From Stutzerimonas balearica DSM 6083 (GTDB lineage Bacteria; Pseudomonadota; Gammaproteobacteria; Pseudomonadales; Pseudomonadaceae), in assembly GCF_000818015.1 (NCBI RefSeq), contig NZ_CP007511.1:248001-312000 (forward strand): 64,000 nt of DNA. Reading direction: 5' to 3'. Positions 6,201 through 15,640 of the stretch are shown here, piece by piece. Every line of letters begins with the position of its first letter. The first letter of the stretch is position 1. The position numbers were made by a program, and so were the translations under genes. The notes beneath the pieces are model-generated. The model saw only the letters and a program-made list of their open reading frames with translations, was not told where the DNA came from and made no database searches.

Positions 6201-7264
6201 GGCGTCTCTCCTGCAATCAGTTCGGCGGCGGCGCGCTTGAGCAGCGTTTTCACCGGGGCGGCGAGCCCGAGGCGAGGTGGGGAGGCGAGGTTATACCAGA
6301 GCCAGTCGGCCTCGGCCACGACATGGCCGGCGGACTTGACCCTGATCAGCCAGGGTTCGATGGCGAGCTGGAAATGGCTGAACGTGTGGGTCAGCTCGGG
6401 TAGCCCATGCGGTTCCTCGAGTTGCAGCCCGTGTCGTTCGACCAGGGGCTGCAGCTCGCCCAGGTCGTCGACCTCCGGCAGGCTCCAGAGGCCGCCCCAA
6501 AGCCCGCTGGACGGGCGGCGATAGAGCAGGATGGCGTTGTCTTCATTGGCCAGCAATGGCATCAGGGTGCGCTTCTGCGGCAACGCCTTGCGCGGTTTCG
6601 GTTCCGGAAAGGCCGTTTCGCGGCCGAGCAGATGGGCTTTGCAGCCGTCACGTAGCGGGCAGAGCAGGCAGCTCGGCTTGCTGCGTGTGCAGAGCGTGGC
6701 GCCAAGATCCATCATCGCCTGGGTGTAGTGGTTGACGCGTCGCATCGGTGTGTAGCGCTCGGCGACCTCCCAGAGCTGCCTGGCGACCCTTGGCTCGCCG
6801 GGATAGCCGGCCTGGGCGGTGTAGCGGGCCAGTACGCGTTTGACGTTGCCGTCGAGGATGGGCGCGCGCAGCCCCATGGACAGGCTGGCGATCGCGCCCG
6901 CGGTGGAGCGGCCGATGCCGGGCAGCTCGGCGAGCGCCGTGACGTCGCGCGGGAACTCGCCGCCGTGGCGCTCGACGACGAGGTTCGCGGTCTTGTGCAG
7001 ATTGCGCGCGCGGCTGTAGTAGCCGAGGCCGGTCCACAGGTGCAGTACCTCGTCCTCGGAGGCCGCAGCCAGCGCCTGTACATCCGGCAGCGCGGCCATG
7101 AAGCGATCGAAGTAACCGAGCACGGTGCCGACCTGGGTCTGCTGCAGCATGATCTCCGAGACCCATACGCGGTAGGGCGTGATGCCCTGCTGCCAGGGCA
7201 GGTCCTTGCGGCCGTGGCGGTCGTACCAGCTGAGCACCGCGTCGCCGAACTGCTCGGGCGTCAT
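6197..7264 (-). CDS. mutY: A/G-specific adenine DNA glycosylase MutY
   Basis: 355 aa from ATG 7264; longer upstream starts would run into the AsmA gene. Glu37 in [10 protein letters not shown], the helix-hairpin-helix [11 protein letters not shown], and Asp138 in ILDGNVKRV are the catalytic and DNA-binding elements. Cys192, Cys199, Cys202 and Cys208 give the C-X6-C-X2-C-X5-C iron-sulfur cluster motif. The C-terminal 120 residues are the NUDIX-like 8-oxoG recognition domain ([11 protein letters not shown]). The enzyme removes adenine mispaired with 8-oxoguanine. It is coupled to the upstream AsmA gene by ATGA at 7261-7264. Confidence 0.97.
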   Translation of the reverse strand: MTPEQFGDAVLSWYDRHGRKDLPWQQGITPYRVWVSEIMLQQTQVGTVLGYFDRFMAALPDVQALAAASEDEVLHLWTGLGYYSRARNLHKTANLVVERHGGEFPRDVTALAELPGIGRSTAGAIASLSMGLRAPILDGNVKRVLARYTAQAGYPGEPRVARQLWEVAERYTPMRRVNHYTQAMMDLGATLCTRSKPSCLLCPLRDGCKAHLLGRETAFPEPKPRKALPQKRTLMPLLANEDNAILLYRRPSSGLWGGLWSLPEVDDLGELQPLVERHGLQLEEPHGLPELTHTFSHFQLAIEPWLIRVKSAGHVVAEADWLWYNLASPPRLGLAAPVKTLLKRAAAELIAGETP

Positions 7265-9480
7265 CGCTTGAACAGTCCCTTGAGCGCGTCCTTCAGCTCC
7301 GGGCTGACCTTGTCGCCGAGCTTTTCCTCGATCTTTTCGCTGAGCTTCTCGCCGGCCAGACGCGCGGCGATCTTGCCCAGGCCATCCTTGTCGAAGCGAC
7401 AGGCCTTGGCGCCCAGTTCGAGCGGGCCGCGGCAGCGTAGCGGCCACTCGACGCCGACATAGCGCTCGTTGACTTGGCAGGCCGGGTCAGGCATCGCGCC
7501 CTTGTCGCCCTCGATGACGATGCCGACGCGGTAGTCCATGCCGAGTACGCGCAGGTCGATATCGCCGTTGCCGTTGACCGTGAGGCCCGGGATGCTGACC
7601 TTGAGGTCGGGGTTGTTCGCCACGCCGTCGCGCAGTCGGAGATTGCCCTTCAGCTCGCGGAAGGGAGTGTCCTTGGCGCGCGGTTCGCTGCCGAGTTCCT
7701 TGCGATTGAGCGTGGCGATGGCGCGGCACAGTTGCTGCTCGAGGTTCGCATCGACCAGCACGCCGTTGTCGACGATGAAGCCGAGGGTGCCGTTGAGATT
7801 GTCCACCCAGTCCTTCTGGCTATTGCCGAGCGTGGTGAGATCACCGTCGAGATTCAGCAGGCCCTTGAGCGTGACCTTTTCTCCCTGGCTTTCGAGCAGG
7901 CGTTCGACCGGTATCCGGCTGAGGCTCTTGTGCACCTTGATCGTCGGTTGCGCCGGGCGTGCATCGAGGCTGGCGCTGGACTCCAGGCGCCCGCCAAACA
8001 GGCCGCCACGCAAGTGCTCAAGGGTGAGCAGGCCGCCCTTTCCACGCGCCTTGAGGCTGACTCCTTCGAACGGCAGGCGCTCGAGCCTGAGGCTGTCGAG
8101 CAGCAGCGTCACGGACGCATCCAGGCTGCGCAGGCGATCGACCGGCAGCACCTTCTCGGCACTCCAGGCCTGCTGGGTGGGCTTGTCCGGCAGAGGAGTG
8201 GTACCGCTGCCGATGGCGCTCGCTTCGGTCTGCTCGACTTCGCTCTTGCGCGCCTGGCTGGCGCCCTGTTCGGCCGGCGTTGCCGGCAGGTAGCGATCGA
8301 GGTCGAGACGGTCGCCCTTCAGCTCGACGAGCAGGGCCTGGCGCTTGAAGTCGCTGATGCCGAGCCGGCCGGTGAAGTGGCTGTCGTCGACCTGCAGCTT
8401 GAGTTCTTCAAGCAGCAGGCTCTCGGGCGTACCGTTCAGATGCGTGACCAGTTCGACTTTGGTCAGGGCGTTGGCGTCGGCCATGGGCGGAAGGCTCTGG
8501 CCGAGCCCTTCGAGGAAATCGCCCAGATCGAACTCGGCGATCGATAGCGCGCCGGAAAGCTTTGGCTCGCTTTCCAGGTCGCGGACCTTCAGTTCGCCCA
8601 ACCCGCGCAACTGATTGGCGGTCAGTTTCAGGCCGGTCCATTCGGCGATCTGCGCGGCCCGATCGACGAGCAACTGGCCCTGCGCGCTGAACGCCAGTGT
8701 CTTGCCCTGCAGCGGCTCACCGGAGGCCTCGCCATTTAGACGCAGGTTATCCAGCTGGTAGCGGCGCAGTTCGTTGTCGAAGCGCAGCTCGCCTTGCAGT
8801 TCGGTGCGGGCGCGCATCACCGGCTGATTACTGCCGAAGAACGCGCTGAGCTTGACCGGGATGGCGCTGCGCTCGCGGATCGCGCCGGTGCTCAGCTCGA
8901 TCCCCTCGGCGCTGTACTGCTGGCCGCTGCGCGCGTCGTGGTAGGCCACTCGCGCATCGCTGACGGTCAGGCTGTCGATGTCCAGCTGGATCGGTTTGCC
9001 CGGGCGTGCCTCGCTGGCCGGGCGGGCAGGCTCGCTTTGGTTCGGGGATGGCTCAGCGGCTGCGGCGGGGCCGGTCGCTGACTCGCCGAGCCCCTCCCAG
9101 TTGCCATGGCCCTGCTCGTCACGTGCGAGCATCAGGTTCAGGCCGTTGACGGTAATGTCGCTCATCTGCACCTCGCGGCGCAGCAACGGCAGCACCCGCA
9201 CGGACAGACCGAGCATGCGCAGATCGGCGAAGGGCTGCTCGGGCGTGCGTGCGCTGGCCAGCGTAGTGTCGTGCAGTTCCAGGCCTAGCCAGGGAAACAG
9301 GCTCCAGCCGATGTCGCCCTTGATGTTGAGCTCCAGCCCGGCCCGTTCGCGAGCCAGTTCGCGGATTTCATCCTTGTAGTCATTGGGATCGAACAGGTGC
9401 GTCAGGGCGAAGCCCAGGGCAACGAGGATCAGCAGTAGGCCGAGGGCAAGCAGCCCGAGGATCTTGCCGAGCGATTTCAT
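7261..9480 (-). CDS. AsmA-family outer-membrane biogenesis/lipid transport protein
   Basis: 739 aa from ATG 9480, which has AAGGA upstream. The N-terminus MKSLGKILGLLALGLLLILV is a signal anchor of about 22 residues. It is followed by DPNDYKDEIRELARERAGLELNIKGDI-like sequence, the AsmA N-terminal hallmark. The body is a long series of beta-strand-rich repeats with a Ser/Pro/Glu linker at about residues 150-175. The C-terminal AsmA domain includes FRELKGNLRLRDGVANNPDL. These proteins span the periplasm and are implicated in lipid transfer. Coupling to mutY is conserved in Pseudomonas. I do not give a symbol because several paralogues exist. Confidence 0.9.
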   Translation of the reverse strand: MKSLGKILGLLALGLLLILVALGFALTHLFDPNDYKDEIRELARERAGLELNIKGDIGWSLFPWLGLELHDTTLASARTPEQPFADLRMLGLSVRVLPLLRREVQMSDITVNGLNLMLARDEQGHGNWEGLGESATGPAAAAEPSPNQSEPARPASEARPGKPIQLDIDSLTVSDARVAYHDARSGQQYSAEGIELSTGAIRERSAIPVKLSAFFGSNQPVMRARTELQGELRFDNELRRYQLDNLRLNGEASGEPLQGKTLAFSAQGQLLVDRAAQIAEWTGLKLTANQLRGLGELKVRDLESEPKLSGALSIAEFDLGDFLEGLGQSLPPMADANALTKVELVTHLNGTPESLLLEELKLQVDDSHFTGRLGISDFKRQALLVELKGDRLDLDRYLPATPAEQGASQARKSEVEQTEASAIGSGTTPLPDKPTQQAWSAEKVLPVDRLRSLDASVTLLLDSLRLERLPFEGVSLKARGKGGLLTLEHLRGGLFGGRLESSASLDARPAQPTIKVHKSLSRIPVERLLESQGEKVTLKGLLNLDGDLTTLGNSQKDWVDNLNGTLGFIVDNGVLVDANLEQQLCRAIATLNRKELGSEPRAKDTPFRELKGNLRLRDGVANNPDLKVSIPGLTVNGNGDIDLRVLGMDYRVGIVIEGDKGAMPDPACQVNERYVGVEWPLRCRGPLELGAKACRFDKDGLGKIAARLAGEKLSEKIEEKLGDKVSPELKDALKGLFKR

Positions 9481-9597
9481 GGACGGGTCCTTGTGTCGGA
9501 ATCGTTGTAGAAGCGAGGCCGGAGTATAGCGCTGCGCCATTTGACGTCGGGCCGGCAGGGCTTGGAGCGAGTCACGGCGAGCGGGTTCCGCGCAGGC

Positions 9598-10005
9598 TCA
9601 CTGTGGCGCCAGCGGGTCCAGCGGAAGGTGCGTGCGGGCGGCCAGAGCGCTGGCTTCGAGGTGCCCGGCGGGGGCGCTCAGGCGCAGCTCGCAACCGGCT
9701 TCGCTGGCCATGCGGCGGGCTTCGTCGAGCAGCCGCCGGCCGACACCGCGCTGGCGGGTGATGCGCCGCACGCACAGGTGCGACAGGTGCCAGGCGCGGT
9801 CGCCAGGGGTCAGCAGTGCAGCGCCCAGCAGGCGGTCATTGAAACGACCGGCGATGAGCGTGCCGGCGGCCAATCCGGCTGCGATCAGCGCTTGCGTATC
9901 GGCATGCGGCTCGAAGAGCCATTGCGGCGCGTCGGCGTAGATCTTCGCCAGGTCCTGGCGGTCTTGCTCGCTTGGCTGGCGAAGGTTTTCGACGTAGACG
10001 GGCAT
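9598..10005 (-). CDS. PanZ/PanM-like acetyl-CoA sensor, GNAT fold
   Basis: 135 aa from ATG 10005 ([20 protein letters not shown]); the frame stays open 26 codons further upstream, but the family length favours this start. [12 protein letters not shown] near the start and [18 protein letters not shown] (acetyl-CoA pyrophosphate-binding loop) match the PanZ pattern. PanZ binds acetyl-CoA and promotes maturation of aspartate decarboxylase PanD while controlling pantothenate synthesis. It is divergent from hisB. An ordinary GNAT acetyltransferase is the alternative. Confidence 0.75.
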   Translation of the reverse strand: MPVYVENLRQPSEQDRQDLAKIYADAPQWLFEPHADTQALIAAGLAAGTLIAGRFNDRLLGAALLTPGDRAWHLSHLCVRRITRQRGVGRRLLDEARRMASEAGCELRLSAPAGHLEASALAARTHLPLDPLAPQ

Positions 10006-10119
10006 GGCCTTGGCTCTTGCGTGAGGGGCGCCAAGCATAACGTCGCGCTGCGCCAGACGCACCGCCATCAGGCGATCCTCCACCGAGCGCGGCGATACCC
10101 CCGTGGCGGGGTTTGCGCC

Positions 10120-10125
10120 TATAAT
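10120..10125 (+). promoter_or_regulatory. -10 element of the hisB operon promoter
   Basis: A perfect TATAAT lies 37 nt before the hisB ATG, preceded by a GC-rich stretch without a convincing -35. It is the only sigma-70-like element in the panZ-hisB gap. Confidence 0.5.
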
Positions 10126-10161
10126 GCAGCCCTTTTCGCCCCACGATCAGCGGAGCTGTGG

Positions 10162-10755
10162 ATGTCCGAACGTACGGCTTGCGTAGAGCGCAACACCCTG
10201 GAAACCCAGGTCAAGGTCACCATCAATCTGGATGGCACCGGCAAGGCGCGCTTCGCCATCGGCGTGCCCTTCCTGGAGCACATGCTCGACCAGATCGCCC
10301 GCCACGGGCTGATCGACCTGGATATCGAATGCAACGGCGACCTGCACATCGACGACCACCACACCGTGGAGGACGTGGGTATCACTCTCGGCCAGGCCTT
10401 CGCCAAGGCGGTCGGCGACAAGAAGGGCATGACCCGCTACGGGCATTCCTACGTGCCGCTGGACGAGGCGCTGTCGCGCGTGGTGATCGACTTCTCCGGG
10501 CGCCCGGGGCTGACCATGAACGTGCCCTACACCCGCGCGGTGGTCGGCAAGTTCGACGTCGACCTGTTCCAGGAATTCTTCCAGGGCTTCGTCAACCACG
10601 CCCTGGTGACCCTGCACATCGACAACCTGCGCGGCACCAACACCCACCACCAGATCGAAACCGTGTTCAAGGCCTTCGGCCGCGCGCTGCGCATGGCCAT
10701 CGAACTCGATCCGCGCATGGCCGGGCAGATGCCCTCGACCAAGGGGTGCTTGTGA
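10162..10755 (+). CDS. hisB: Imidazoleglycerol-phosphate dehydratase
   Basis: 197 aa, the normal length of the monofunctional enzyme (no HisB-N phosphatase domain). Start ATG 10162 with GGAG upstream. The metal-binding His-rich motifs [10 protein letters not shown] and [16 protein letters not shown] are present, as is the N-terminal RNTLETQV block. It converts imidazole glycerol phosphate to imidazole acetol phosphate in histidine synthesis. It is first of the series hisB-hisH-DUF2164-hisA-hisF; its stop overlaps the hisH ATG by one base. Confidence 0.98.
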   Translation: MSERTACVERNTLETQVKVTINLDGTGKARFAIGVPFLEHMLDQIARHGLIDLDIECNGDLHIDDHHTVEDVGITLGQAFAKAVGDKKGMTRYGHSYVPLDEALSRVVIDFSGRPGLTMNVPYTRAVVGKFDVDLFQEFFQGFVNHALVTLHIDNLRGTNTHHQIETVFKAFGRALRMAIELDPRMAGQMPSTKGCL

Positions 10756-11393
10756 TGCAGACCGTCGCCGTCATCGACTACGGCATGGGCAACCTGCACT
10801 CGGTGGCCAAGGCGCTGGAGCACGTTGGCGCTGGCCGCGTGCTGATCACCAGCGATGCGCAGGTCATCCGTGAGGCCGACCGCGTGGTGTTTCCCGGCGT
10901 CGGCGCGATTCGCGACTGCATGGCCGAGATTCGCCGGCTGGGCTTCGATGAGCTGGTTCGCGAAGTCAGCCAGGACCGCCCGTTCCTCGGTATCTGCGTC
11001 GGCATGCAGGCGCTCATGGAGCGCAGCGAGGAGAACGACGGCGTCGATTGCATCGGCCTGTTCCCCGGTCAGGTGCGCTTCTTCGGCAAGGACCTGCACG
11101 AGGACGGCGAGCACCTGAAGGTGCCGCACATGGGCTGGAACGAGGTCAAGCAGGTGGTCGACCACCCGCTCTGGCACGCGATTCCGGACAACGGGCGCTT
11201 CTATTTCGTGCACAGCTACTACATCGAGGCCGGCAATCCGCGCCAGGTGGTCGGTCGCGGCCATTACGGCAACGACTTCGCCGCCGCGCTGGCCGATGGC
11301 TCGCGCTTCGCCGTGCAGTTCCACCCGGAGAAGAGCCACACCCATGGCCTGCAGCTGCTGCAGAACTTCGCCGCCTGGGATGGCCGCTGGTAA
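10755..11393 (+). CDS. hisH: Imidazole glycerol phosphate synthase, glutamine amidotransferase subunit
   Basis: 212 aa. The class I glutaminase triad is visible: nucleophile Cys in [11 protein letters not shown], and His and Glu in [12 protein letters not shown]. The N-terminal [16 protein letters not shown] block is typical of HisH. It releases ammonia from glutamine for HisF. The start is fixed by the TGATG overlap with hisB at 10753-10757. Confidence 0.98.
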   Translation: MQTVAVIDYGMGNLHSVAKALEHVGAGRVLITSDAQVIREADRVVFPGVGAIRDCMAEIRRLGFDELVREVSQDRPFLGICVGMQALMERSEENDGVDCIGLFPGQVRFFGKDLHEDGEHLKVPHMGWNEVKQVVDHPLWHAIPDNGRFYFVHSYYIEAGNPRQVVGRGHYGNDFAAALADGSRFAVQFHPEKSHTHGLQLLQNFAAWDGRW

Positions 11394-11654
11394 ATGAGCC
11401 GGGCCAAGCTCAAGCCGCCGGTCCTGACGCTGGATGCCGCTCAGGAGCAGGCGGCGCAACAGGTCATCAAGCGCTTTCTGCAAGAGCGCTTCGAGCTCGA
11501 GCTGGGCTCGTTCGAGGCGCAGGAAGTGCTTGACCTGTTCGCCCGGGAAATCGCGCCGCTGTATTACAACAAGGCGATCTTCGACGTGCAGAGCCACCTG
11601 AAGGAGCGGTTCGAGAGCATCGAAAGCGACTTGTGGGCGCTCGAAAAGAGCTGA
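11394..11654 (+). CDS. DUF2164 small protein
   Basis: 86 aa; the ATG directly follows the hisH stop. Contains AQQVIKRFLQERFELELGSF, FAREIAPLYYNKAIFDVQ and LKERFESIESDLWALEKS, the DUF2164 pattern. Soluble and probably all-helical. This family commonly sits inside pseudomonad his clusters, but its role is unknown. Co-transcription with hisH and hisA is likely from the spacing (36 nt to hisA). Confidence 0.88.
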   Translation: MSRAKLKPPVLTLDAAQEQAAQQVIKRFLQERFELELGSFEAQEVLDLFAREIAPLYYNKAIFDVQSHLKERFESIESDLWALEKS

Positions 11655-11690
11655 CCCTTAACCGACACTTGATTTGAACAGGTTCAAGCC

Positions 11691-12434
11691 ATGCTGATTA
11701 TCCCCGCTATCGATCTCAAGGACGGCGCCTGCGTACGTCTGCGCCAGGGCCTGATGGACGACGCCACGGTGTTTTCCGACGACCCGGTGGCCATGGCTGC
11801 CAAGTGGGTCCAGGCCGGCTGCCGCCGCCTGCATCTGGTCGACCTCAACGGTGCCTTCGAAGGCCAGCCAGTCAACGGCGAGGTGGTCACCGCCATTGCC
11901 AAGCGTTACCCGGACCTGCCGATCCAGATCGGCGGCGGCATCCGTACCCTGGAAACCATCGAGCACTACGTGCGCGCCGGTGTCAGCTACGTGATCATCG
12001 GCACCAAGGCGGTGAAAGAGCCGGAGTTCGTCAGTGAAGCCTGCCGCGCCTTCCCGGGCAAGGTGATCATCGGCCTGGACGCCAAGGACGGCTTCGTAGC
12101 CACCGATGGCTGGGCGGAAGTTTCCAGTGTTCAGGCCACCGACCTGGCCCGCCGTTTCGAGGCCGATGGCGTCTCGGCGATCGTCTACACCGACATCGCC
12201 AAGGACGGCATGATGCAGGGCTGCAACGTCGAGGCGACCGTGGCGCTGGCGAACGCCAGCCGCATCCCGGTGATCGCCTCCGGCGGCATCCATAACATCG
12301 GCGACATCCAGAAGCTGCTCGATACCAACACGCCGGGTATCGTCGGCGCCATCACCGGCCGGGCGATCTACGAAGGCACGCTCGACGTCGCCGAGGCGCA
12401 GGCGCTCTGCGACCTGAAAGACAAGGACGAGTGA
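11691..12434 (+). CDS. hisA: ProFAR isomerase
   Basis: 247 aa TIM barrel. The N-terminal [17 protein letters not shown] carries the catalytic Asp8, and the second catalytic Asp is in [11 protein letters not shown]. Half-barrel phosphate-binding glycine motifs IGGGIR and ASGGIH are present. It performs the Amadori isomerisation of ProFAR in histidine synthesis. RBS candidate is weak (CAGGTTCAAGCC); the start is set by family alignment. Confidence 0.98.
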   Translation: MLIIPAIDLKDGACVRLRQGLMDDATVFSDDPVAMAAKWVQAGCRRLHLVDLNGAFEGQPVNGEVVTAIAKRYPDLPIQIGGGIRTLETIEHYVRAGVSYVIIGTKAVKEPEFVSEACRAFPGKVIIGLDAKDGFVATDGWAEVSSVQATDLARRFEADGVSAIVYTDIAKDGMMQGCNVEATVALANASRIPVIASGGIHNIGDIQKLLDTNTPGIVGAITGRAIYEGTLDVAEAQALCDLKDKDE

Positions 12435-12497
12435 TGCGCTGAACTGCGGTGGATCGGTGAAGCGTGATCCAGCCTGCACACAGAAGGACGAGTAAGC

Positions 12498-12571
12498 CGT
12501 AGGGTGGGCAACGCTTCGCTTGCCCGCCGTGCATTCGGTGACCCGGTGGATGCCCACCCAACGAGAGAGAT
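12498..12571. repeat. REP-like palindromic sequence before hisF
   Basis: CGTAGGGTGG begins an imperfect palindrome in which GGGCAA, a 9-nt loop and TTGCCC pair (12506-12525). A further GGGTGG-complement, CCCACCC, lies at about 12554. The same CGTAGGGTGG start recurs at 50406. Just before it, AAGGACGAGT of the hisA 3' end is duplicated (12424-12433 and 12484-12493). Confidence 0.6.
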
Positions 12572-12576
12572 CGACC

Positions 12577-13347
12577 ATGGCCCTGGCCAAACGCATCATT
12601 CCCTGCCTCGACGTGGACAACGGCCGCGTGGTCAAGGGCGTCCAGTTCGAGAACATTCGCGACGCCGGCGACCCGGTGGAAATCGCCCGCCGCTACGACG
12701 AGCAGGGCGCCGACGAGATCACCTTCCTCGACATCACCGCCAGCGTCGACAACCGTGACACCACCCTGCACACCGTCGAGCGCATGGCCAGCCAGGTGTT
12801 CATCCCGCTGACCGTGGGCGGCGGCGTGCGCAGCGTGCAGGACATCCGCAACCTGCTCAATGCCGGCGCCGACAAGGTCTCGATCAATACCGCCGCGGTG
12901 TTCAATCCGGACTTCGTTGGCGAGGCCGCGGACCGTTTCGGCTCGCAATGCATCGTCGTCGCCATCGATGCGAAGAAGGTCTCCGCGCCGGGCGAGCCGG
13001 GTCGCTGGGAAATCTTCACCCATGGCGGGCGCAAGCCCACCGGCCTGGATGCGGTGGCCTGGGCGAAAAAGATGGAAGACCTCGGTGCCGGCGAGATCCT
13101 GCTGACCAGCATGGACCAGGACGGCGTGAAGAGCGGCTACGACCTGGGCGTCACCCGCGCCATCAGCGAGGCGGTAGGCGTGCCGGTGATCGCTTCCGGG
13201 GGTGTCGGCAATCTGCAGCACCTGGCCGATGGGATTCTCGAAGGCAAGGCCGATGCGGTGCTGGCGGCGAGCATTTTCCACTTTGGCGAATACACCGTTC
13301 CGGAGGCCAAGGCCTACCTCGCCGCCCGCGGTATCGTGGTGCGCTGA
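12577..13347 (+). CDS. hisF: Imidazole glycerol phosphate synthase, cyclase subunit
   Basis: 256 aa from ATG 12577 with GAGAGAGATCGACC upstream; 19 more codons upstream are open but belong to the repeat. [20 protein letters not shown] contains catalytic Asp11, and [13 protein letters not shown] the second catalytic Asp. [10 protein letters not shown] and [10 protein letters not shown] are the phosphate-binding loops. It uses HisH-derived ammonia to form IGP and AICAR. It is separated from hisA by 142 nt that include a REP-like repeat, which is unusual for a his operon junction. Confidence 0.98.
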   Translation: MALAKRIIPCLDVDNGRVVKGVQFENIRDAGDPVEIARRYDEQGADEITFLDITASVDNRDTTLHTVERMASQVFIPLTVGGGVRSVQDIRNLLNAGADKVSINTAAVFNPDFVGEAADRFGSQCIVVAIDAKKVSAPGEPGRWEIFTHGGRKPTGLDAVAWAKKMEDLGAGEILLTSMDQDGVKSGYDLGVTRAISEAVGVPVIASGGVGNLQHLADGILEGKADAVLAASIFHFGEYTVPEAKAYLAARGIVVR

Positions 13348-13435
13348 GTGACCCGGCGCCGTTGGCGCCCTGAAGAGGGAGCGAGTACGAGGACCTGTCC
13401 GCCGGAGCGCGGACGTCACCAGGAGGACGACACAG

Positions 13436-14185
13436 ATGTTCAAGGCGCTGATCACAACAATGGCCGCCACGCTGCTCGGCTGCACGCTGGCGCATGCCGA
13501 GCCCACCCCGCGCATCGACCTGCTCACCGAGAATTTCCCGCCGTACAACATGGCCGAAGACGGCAAGAACTTCGCCCGTGACGAGCACATCAGCGGTATC
13601 GCCGCCGACATCGTTCGCGAGATGTTCCAGCGTGCCGGCATCGAATACACCCTGACGTTGCGCTTTCCCTGGGAGCGCATCTACAAGATGACGCTGGACA
13701 ACCCCGATTACGGCATCTTCGTGACTGCGCGCCTGCCCGAGCGGGAGGCGTTGTTCAAATGGGTGGGGCCGATCGGGCCGGATGACTGGGTATTGCTGGC
13801 GCGCGCCGACAGCCCGATCACGCTGCGTAGCCTCGACGAGGCGCGCCAGTATCAGATCGGTGCCTACAAGGGCGACGCGATTGCCGAGCATCTCGAGGGG
13901 CAGGGGCTGCAGCCGCAGCTGGCATTGCGCGATCAGGAGAACGTGAAGAAGCTGATCGACGGCAAGATCGACCTCTGGGCCACCGGCGATCCGGCCGGGC
14001 GCTATCTGGCACGTCAGGATGGGGTAACCGGTCTCAAGCGCGTGCTGCGTTTCGACAGTGCCGAGCTTTATCTGGCACTGAACAAACAGGTCGACGACCA
14101 GACCGTCCAGCGCCTGCAACAGGCGCTGGATCAGATGCGTGCCGATGGCACGGTGGACGCGATCAACGCGCGCTATCTGGACTGA
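13436..14185 (+). CDS. Periplasmic amino-acid-type solute-binding protein (SBP family 3)
   Basis: 249 aa. A signal peptide of about 21 residues ends in CTLAHAEP. The mature part has the SBP_bac_3 fold: LLTENFPPYNMA near the start, SGIAADIVREMFQRAGIEY, and FPWERIYKMTLDNPDYGIF. No permease or ATPase gene is adjacent, so it is an orphan binding protein. Relatives in Pseudomonas are annotated as transporter substrate-binding domain proteins next to hisF. GAGGACGACACAG before the ATG provides the RBS. Ligand not predictable. Confidence 0.85.
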   Translation: MFKALITTMAATLLGCTLAHAEPTPRIDLLTENFPPYNMAEDGKNFARDEHISGIAADIVREMFQRAGIEYTLTLRFPWERIYKMTLDNPDYGIFVTARLPEREALFKWVGPIGPDDWVLLARADSPITLRSLDEARQYQIGAYKGDAIAEHLEGQGLQPQLALRDQENVKKLIDGKIDLWATGDPAGRYLARQDGVTGLKRVLRFDSAELYLALNKQVDDQTVQRLQQALDQMRADGTVDAINARYLD

Positions 14186-14219
14186 GTCCCGAGCGGCGGC
14201 AGGCTGGCGTCGCCGCCGA

Positions 14220-15077
14220 TCACAGTTTGGCCTTGCCGAGCAAGCCGCCCAGCGTCGTCTGCAGGTCGGCCGGCAACACGACCATCTTGGCGTTGCCGCT
14301 GCTGGCAAGGTTCTCCAGCGAGGTGATGTACTTCTCGCCGAGCAGGTACATCATCGGGCCGCTGTCGTTGCCGATGCTCTCGGCCACCAGCTTGATCGCA
14401 GTGGCCGAAGCCGTGGCCAGCTCGACCTGCGCCGAGGCGTCGCGCTTGGCTGATTCCAGGCGCGCCTCGGCTTCGAGAATCGCCGCCTGCTTGGCGCCCT
14501 CTGCGCGGGTGACGGTTGCCTTGCGCTCGCGCTCGGCGGCGGCCTGCATCTCCATTGCGCGCTGCATGGACTCCGACGGCGAGATGTCCTGAATCTCTAT
14601 GCCCTTGACGGTCAGGCCCCAGTCGCCGGCCTGCTCGGCCATGCTGTCGCGCAGCTTGGCCTTGATGATGTCGCGCGACGACAACGCCTCGTCGAGCTCC
14701 ATCTCGCCGATGATCTGGCGCAGGGTGGTCTTGGTCAGGTTGGAGATCGCCGACTTGTAGTCGGTGACACCGTAGACCGCCTTCACCGGATCGGTGACCT
14801 TCACGAAGCACAGCGCGTTGGTCAGGATCACCGCGTTGTCCTTGGTGATCACTTCCTGCTGCTCGATGTCGAGAATCTGGTCCTTGGTCACCAGCTTGTA
14901 GGCGACGTTATCCATGTAGGGAATGAGGATGTTGAGGCCGGGGATCAGCGTGCGCTGGTAGCGGCCGAGGCGTTCGACGATCCACTCGTCGCCCTGCGGA
15001 ACCAGGCGCACACCCTTGGCGATGGTGATGAGAATGATGGCCGCGACCACGACCGCAATGACAAGACCGGGTGTCAT
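14220..15077 (-). CDS. SPFH-domain membrane protein (stomatin/slipin, QmcA-like)
   Basis: 285 aa from ATG 15077 with AAGGAAG upstream. One N-terminal membrane anchor (about residues 3-22) is followed by the SPFH/band 7 domain: VPQGDEWIVERLGRYQRTL, TKDQILDIEQQEVITKDNA. A long Glu/Ala-rich coiled coil spans about residues 185-250. It probably oligomerises in the inner membrane. The NfeD gene is 44 nt upstream on the same strand, and such pairs are common. Confidence 0.9.
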   Translation of the reverse strand: MTPGLVIAVVVAAIILITIAKGVRLVPQGDEWIVERLGRYQRTLIPGLNILIPYMDNVAYKLVTKDQILDIEQQEVITKDNAVILTNALCFVKVTDPVKAVYGVTDYKSAISNLTKTTLRQIIGEMELDEALSSRDIIKAKLRDSMAEQAGDWGLTVKGIEIQDISPSESMQRAMEMQAAAERERKATVTRAEGAKQAAILEAEARLESAKRDASAQVELATASATAIKLVAESIGNDSGPMMYLLGEKYITSLENLASSGNAKMVVLPADLQTTLGGLLGKAKL

Positions 15078-15121
15078 AAAACTGCTTCCTTGTTGAGTGA
15101 GTTGATCCGTTTGAACCGGGC

Positions 15122-15565
15122 TCAGGTCCGTGCAACTTTCACGCAGTTGCCTTCGAAGGCGAGGATGCGCACCCGTTCGCCTGCGGGGATGGCCTCTTCG
15201 GCCATGCAGGTCCACTGCTCGCTGCCCAGGATTGGCTTCTGGAAGCGCACCTTACCGTGCTGGAAGGGCGCGACGGCGCTGACCAGCAAGCCGATCTCGC
15301 CGATGACCTCGCCCTGTGCCGTGCCGGACTGGGTCTTCAGCCGATCGCCGGCGAACACCCGGAACCAGAGCAGCACCATGACCAGCGAGGCGCCGCTCCA
15401 CAGGGCGATCTGTGCGGTCAGCGAAAGCCCGGGTAGCAGCCACAGGGCCAGCGCCACCAGCAGCGCGCCGACACCGAACCAGAGAATGAAGAACGAGGGC
15501 ACCACCAGCTCCATGATGATCAGTACGGCGCCCGCGACGATCCAATACCACCACTGAATATCCAT
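15122..15565 (-). CDS. NfeD-family membrane protein
   Basis: 147 aa. Three to four membrane helices in the first 75 residues (WYWIVAGAVLIIMELVV, LLVALALWLLPG, LVMVLLWFRVF) are followed by a C-terminal OB-fold domain (about 80-147) with GEIGLLVSAVAPFQHGKVRF. This is the short NfeD type without protease domain, the usual partner of SPFH proteins in membrane microdomains. Start ATG 15565, preceded by GGGGAG at longer-than-optimal spacing. Likely co-transcribed with the SPFH gene. Confidence 0.9.
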   Translation of the reverse strand: MDIQWWYWIVAGAVLIIMELVVPSFFILWFGVGALLVALALWLLPGLSLTAQIALWSGASLVMVLLWFRVFAGDRLKTQSGTAQGEVIGEIGLLVSAVAPFQHGKVRFQKPILGSEQWTCMAEEAIPAGERVRILAFEGNCVKVART

Positions 15566-15640
15566 GCCTGTCCCGCTCCCCTGTGCGCTCCGGCCACTGC
15601 GCTAGGTTATACGGACCGCGCGCTTGGCGGCACCTCGAAA

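Noticed and set aside
10720..13347. Possible interruption of the his operon by a foreign gene
   Set aside because: The DUF2164 gene between hisH and hisA is a usual member of the cluster in pseudomonads and has ordinary composition.
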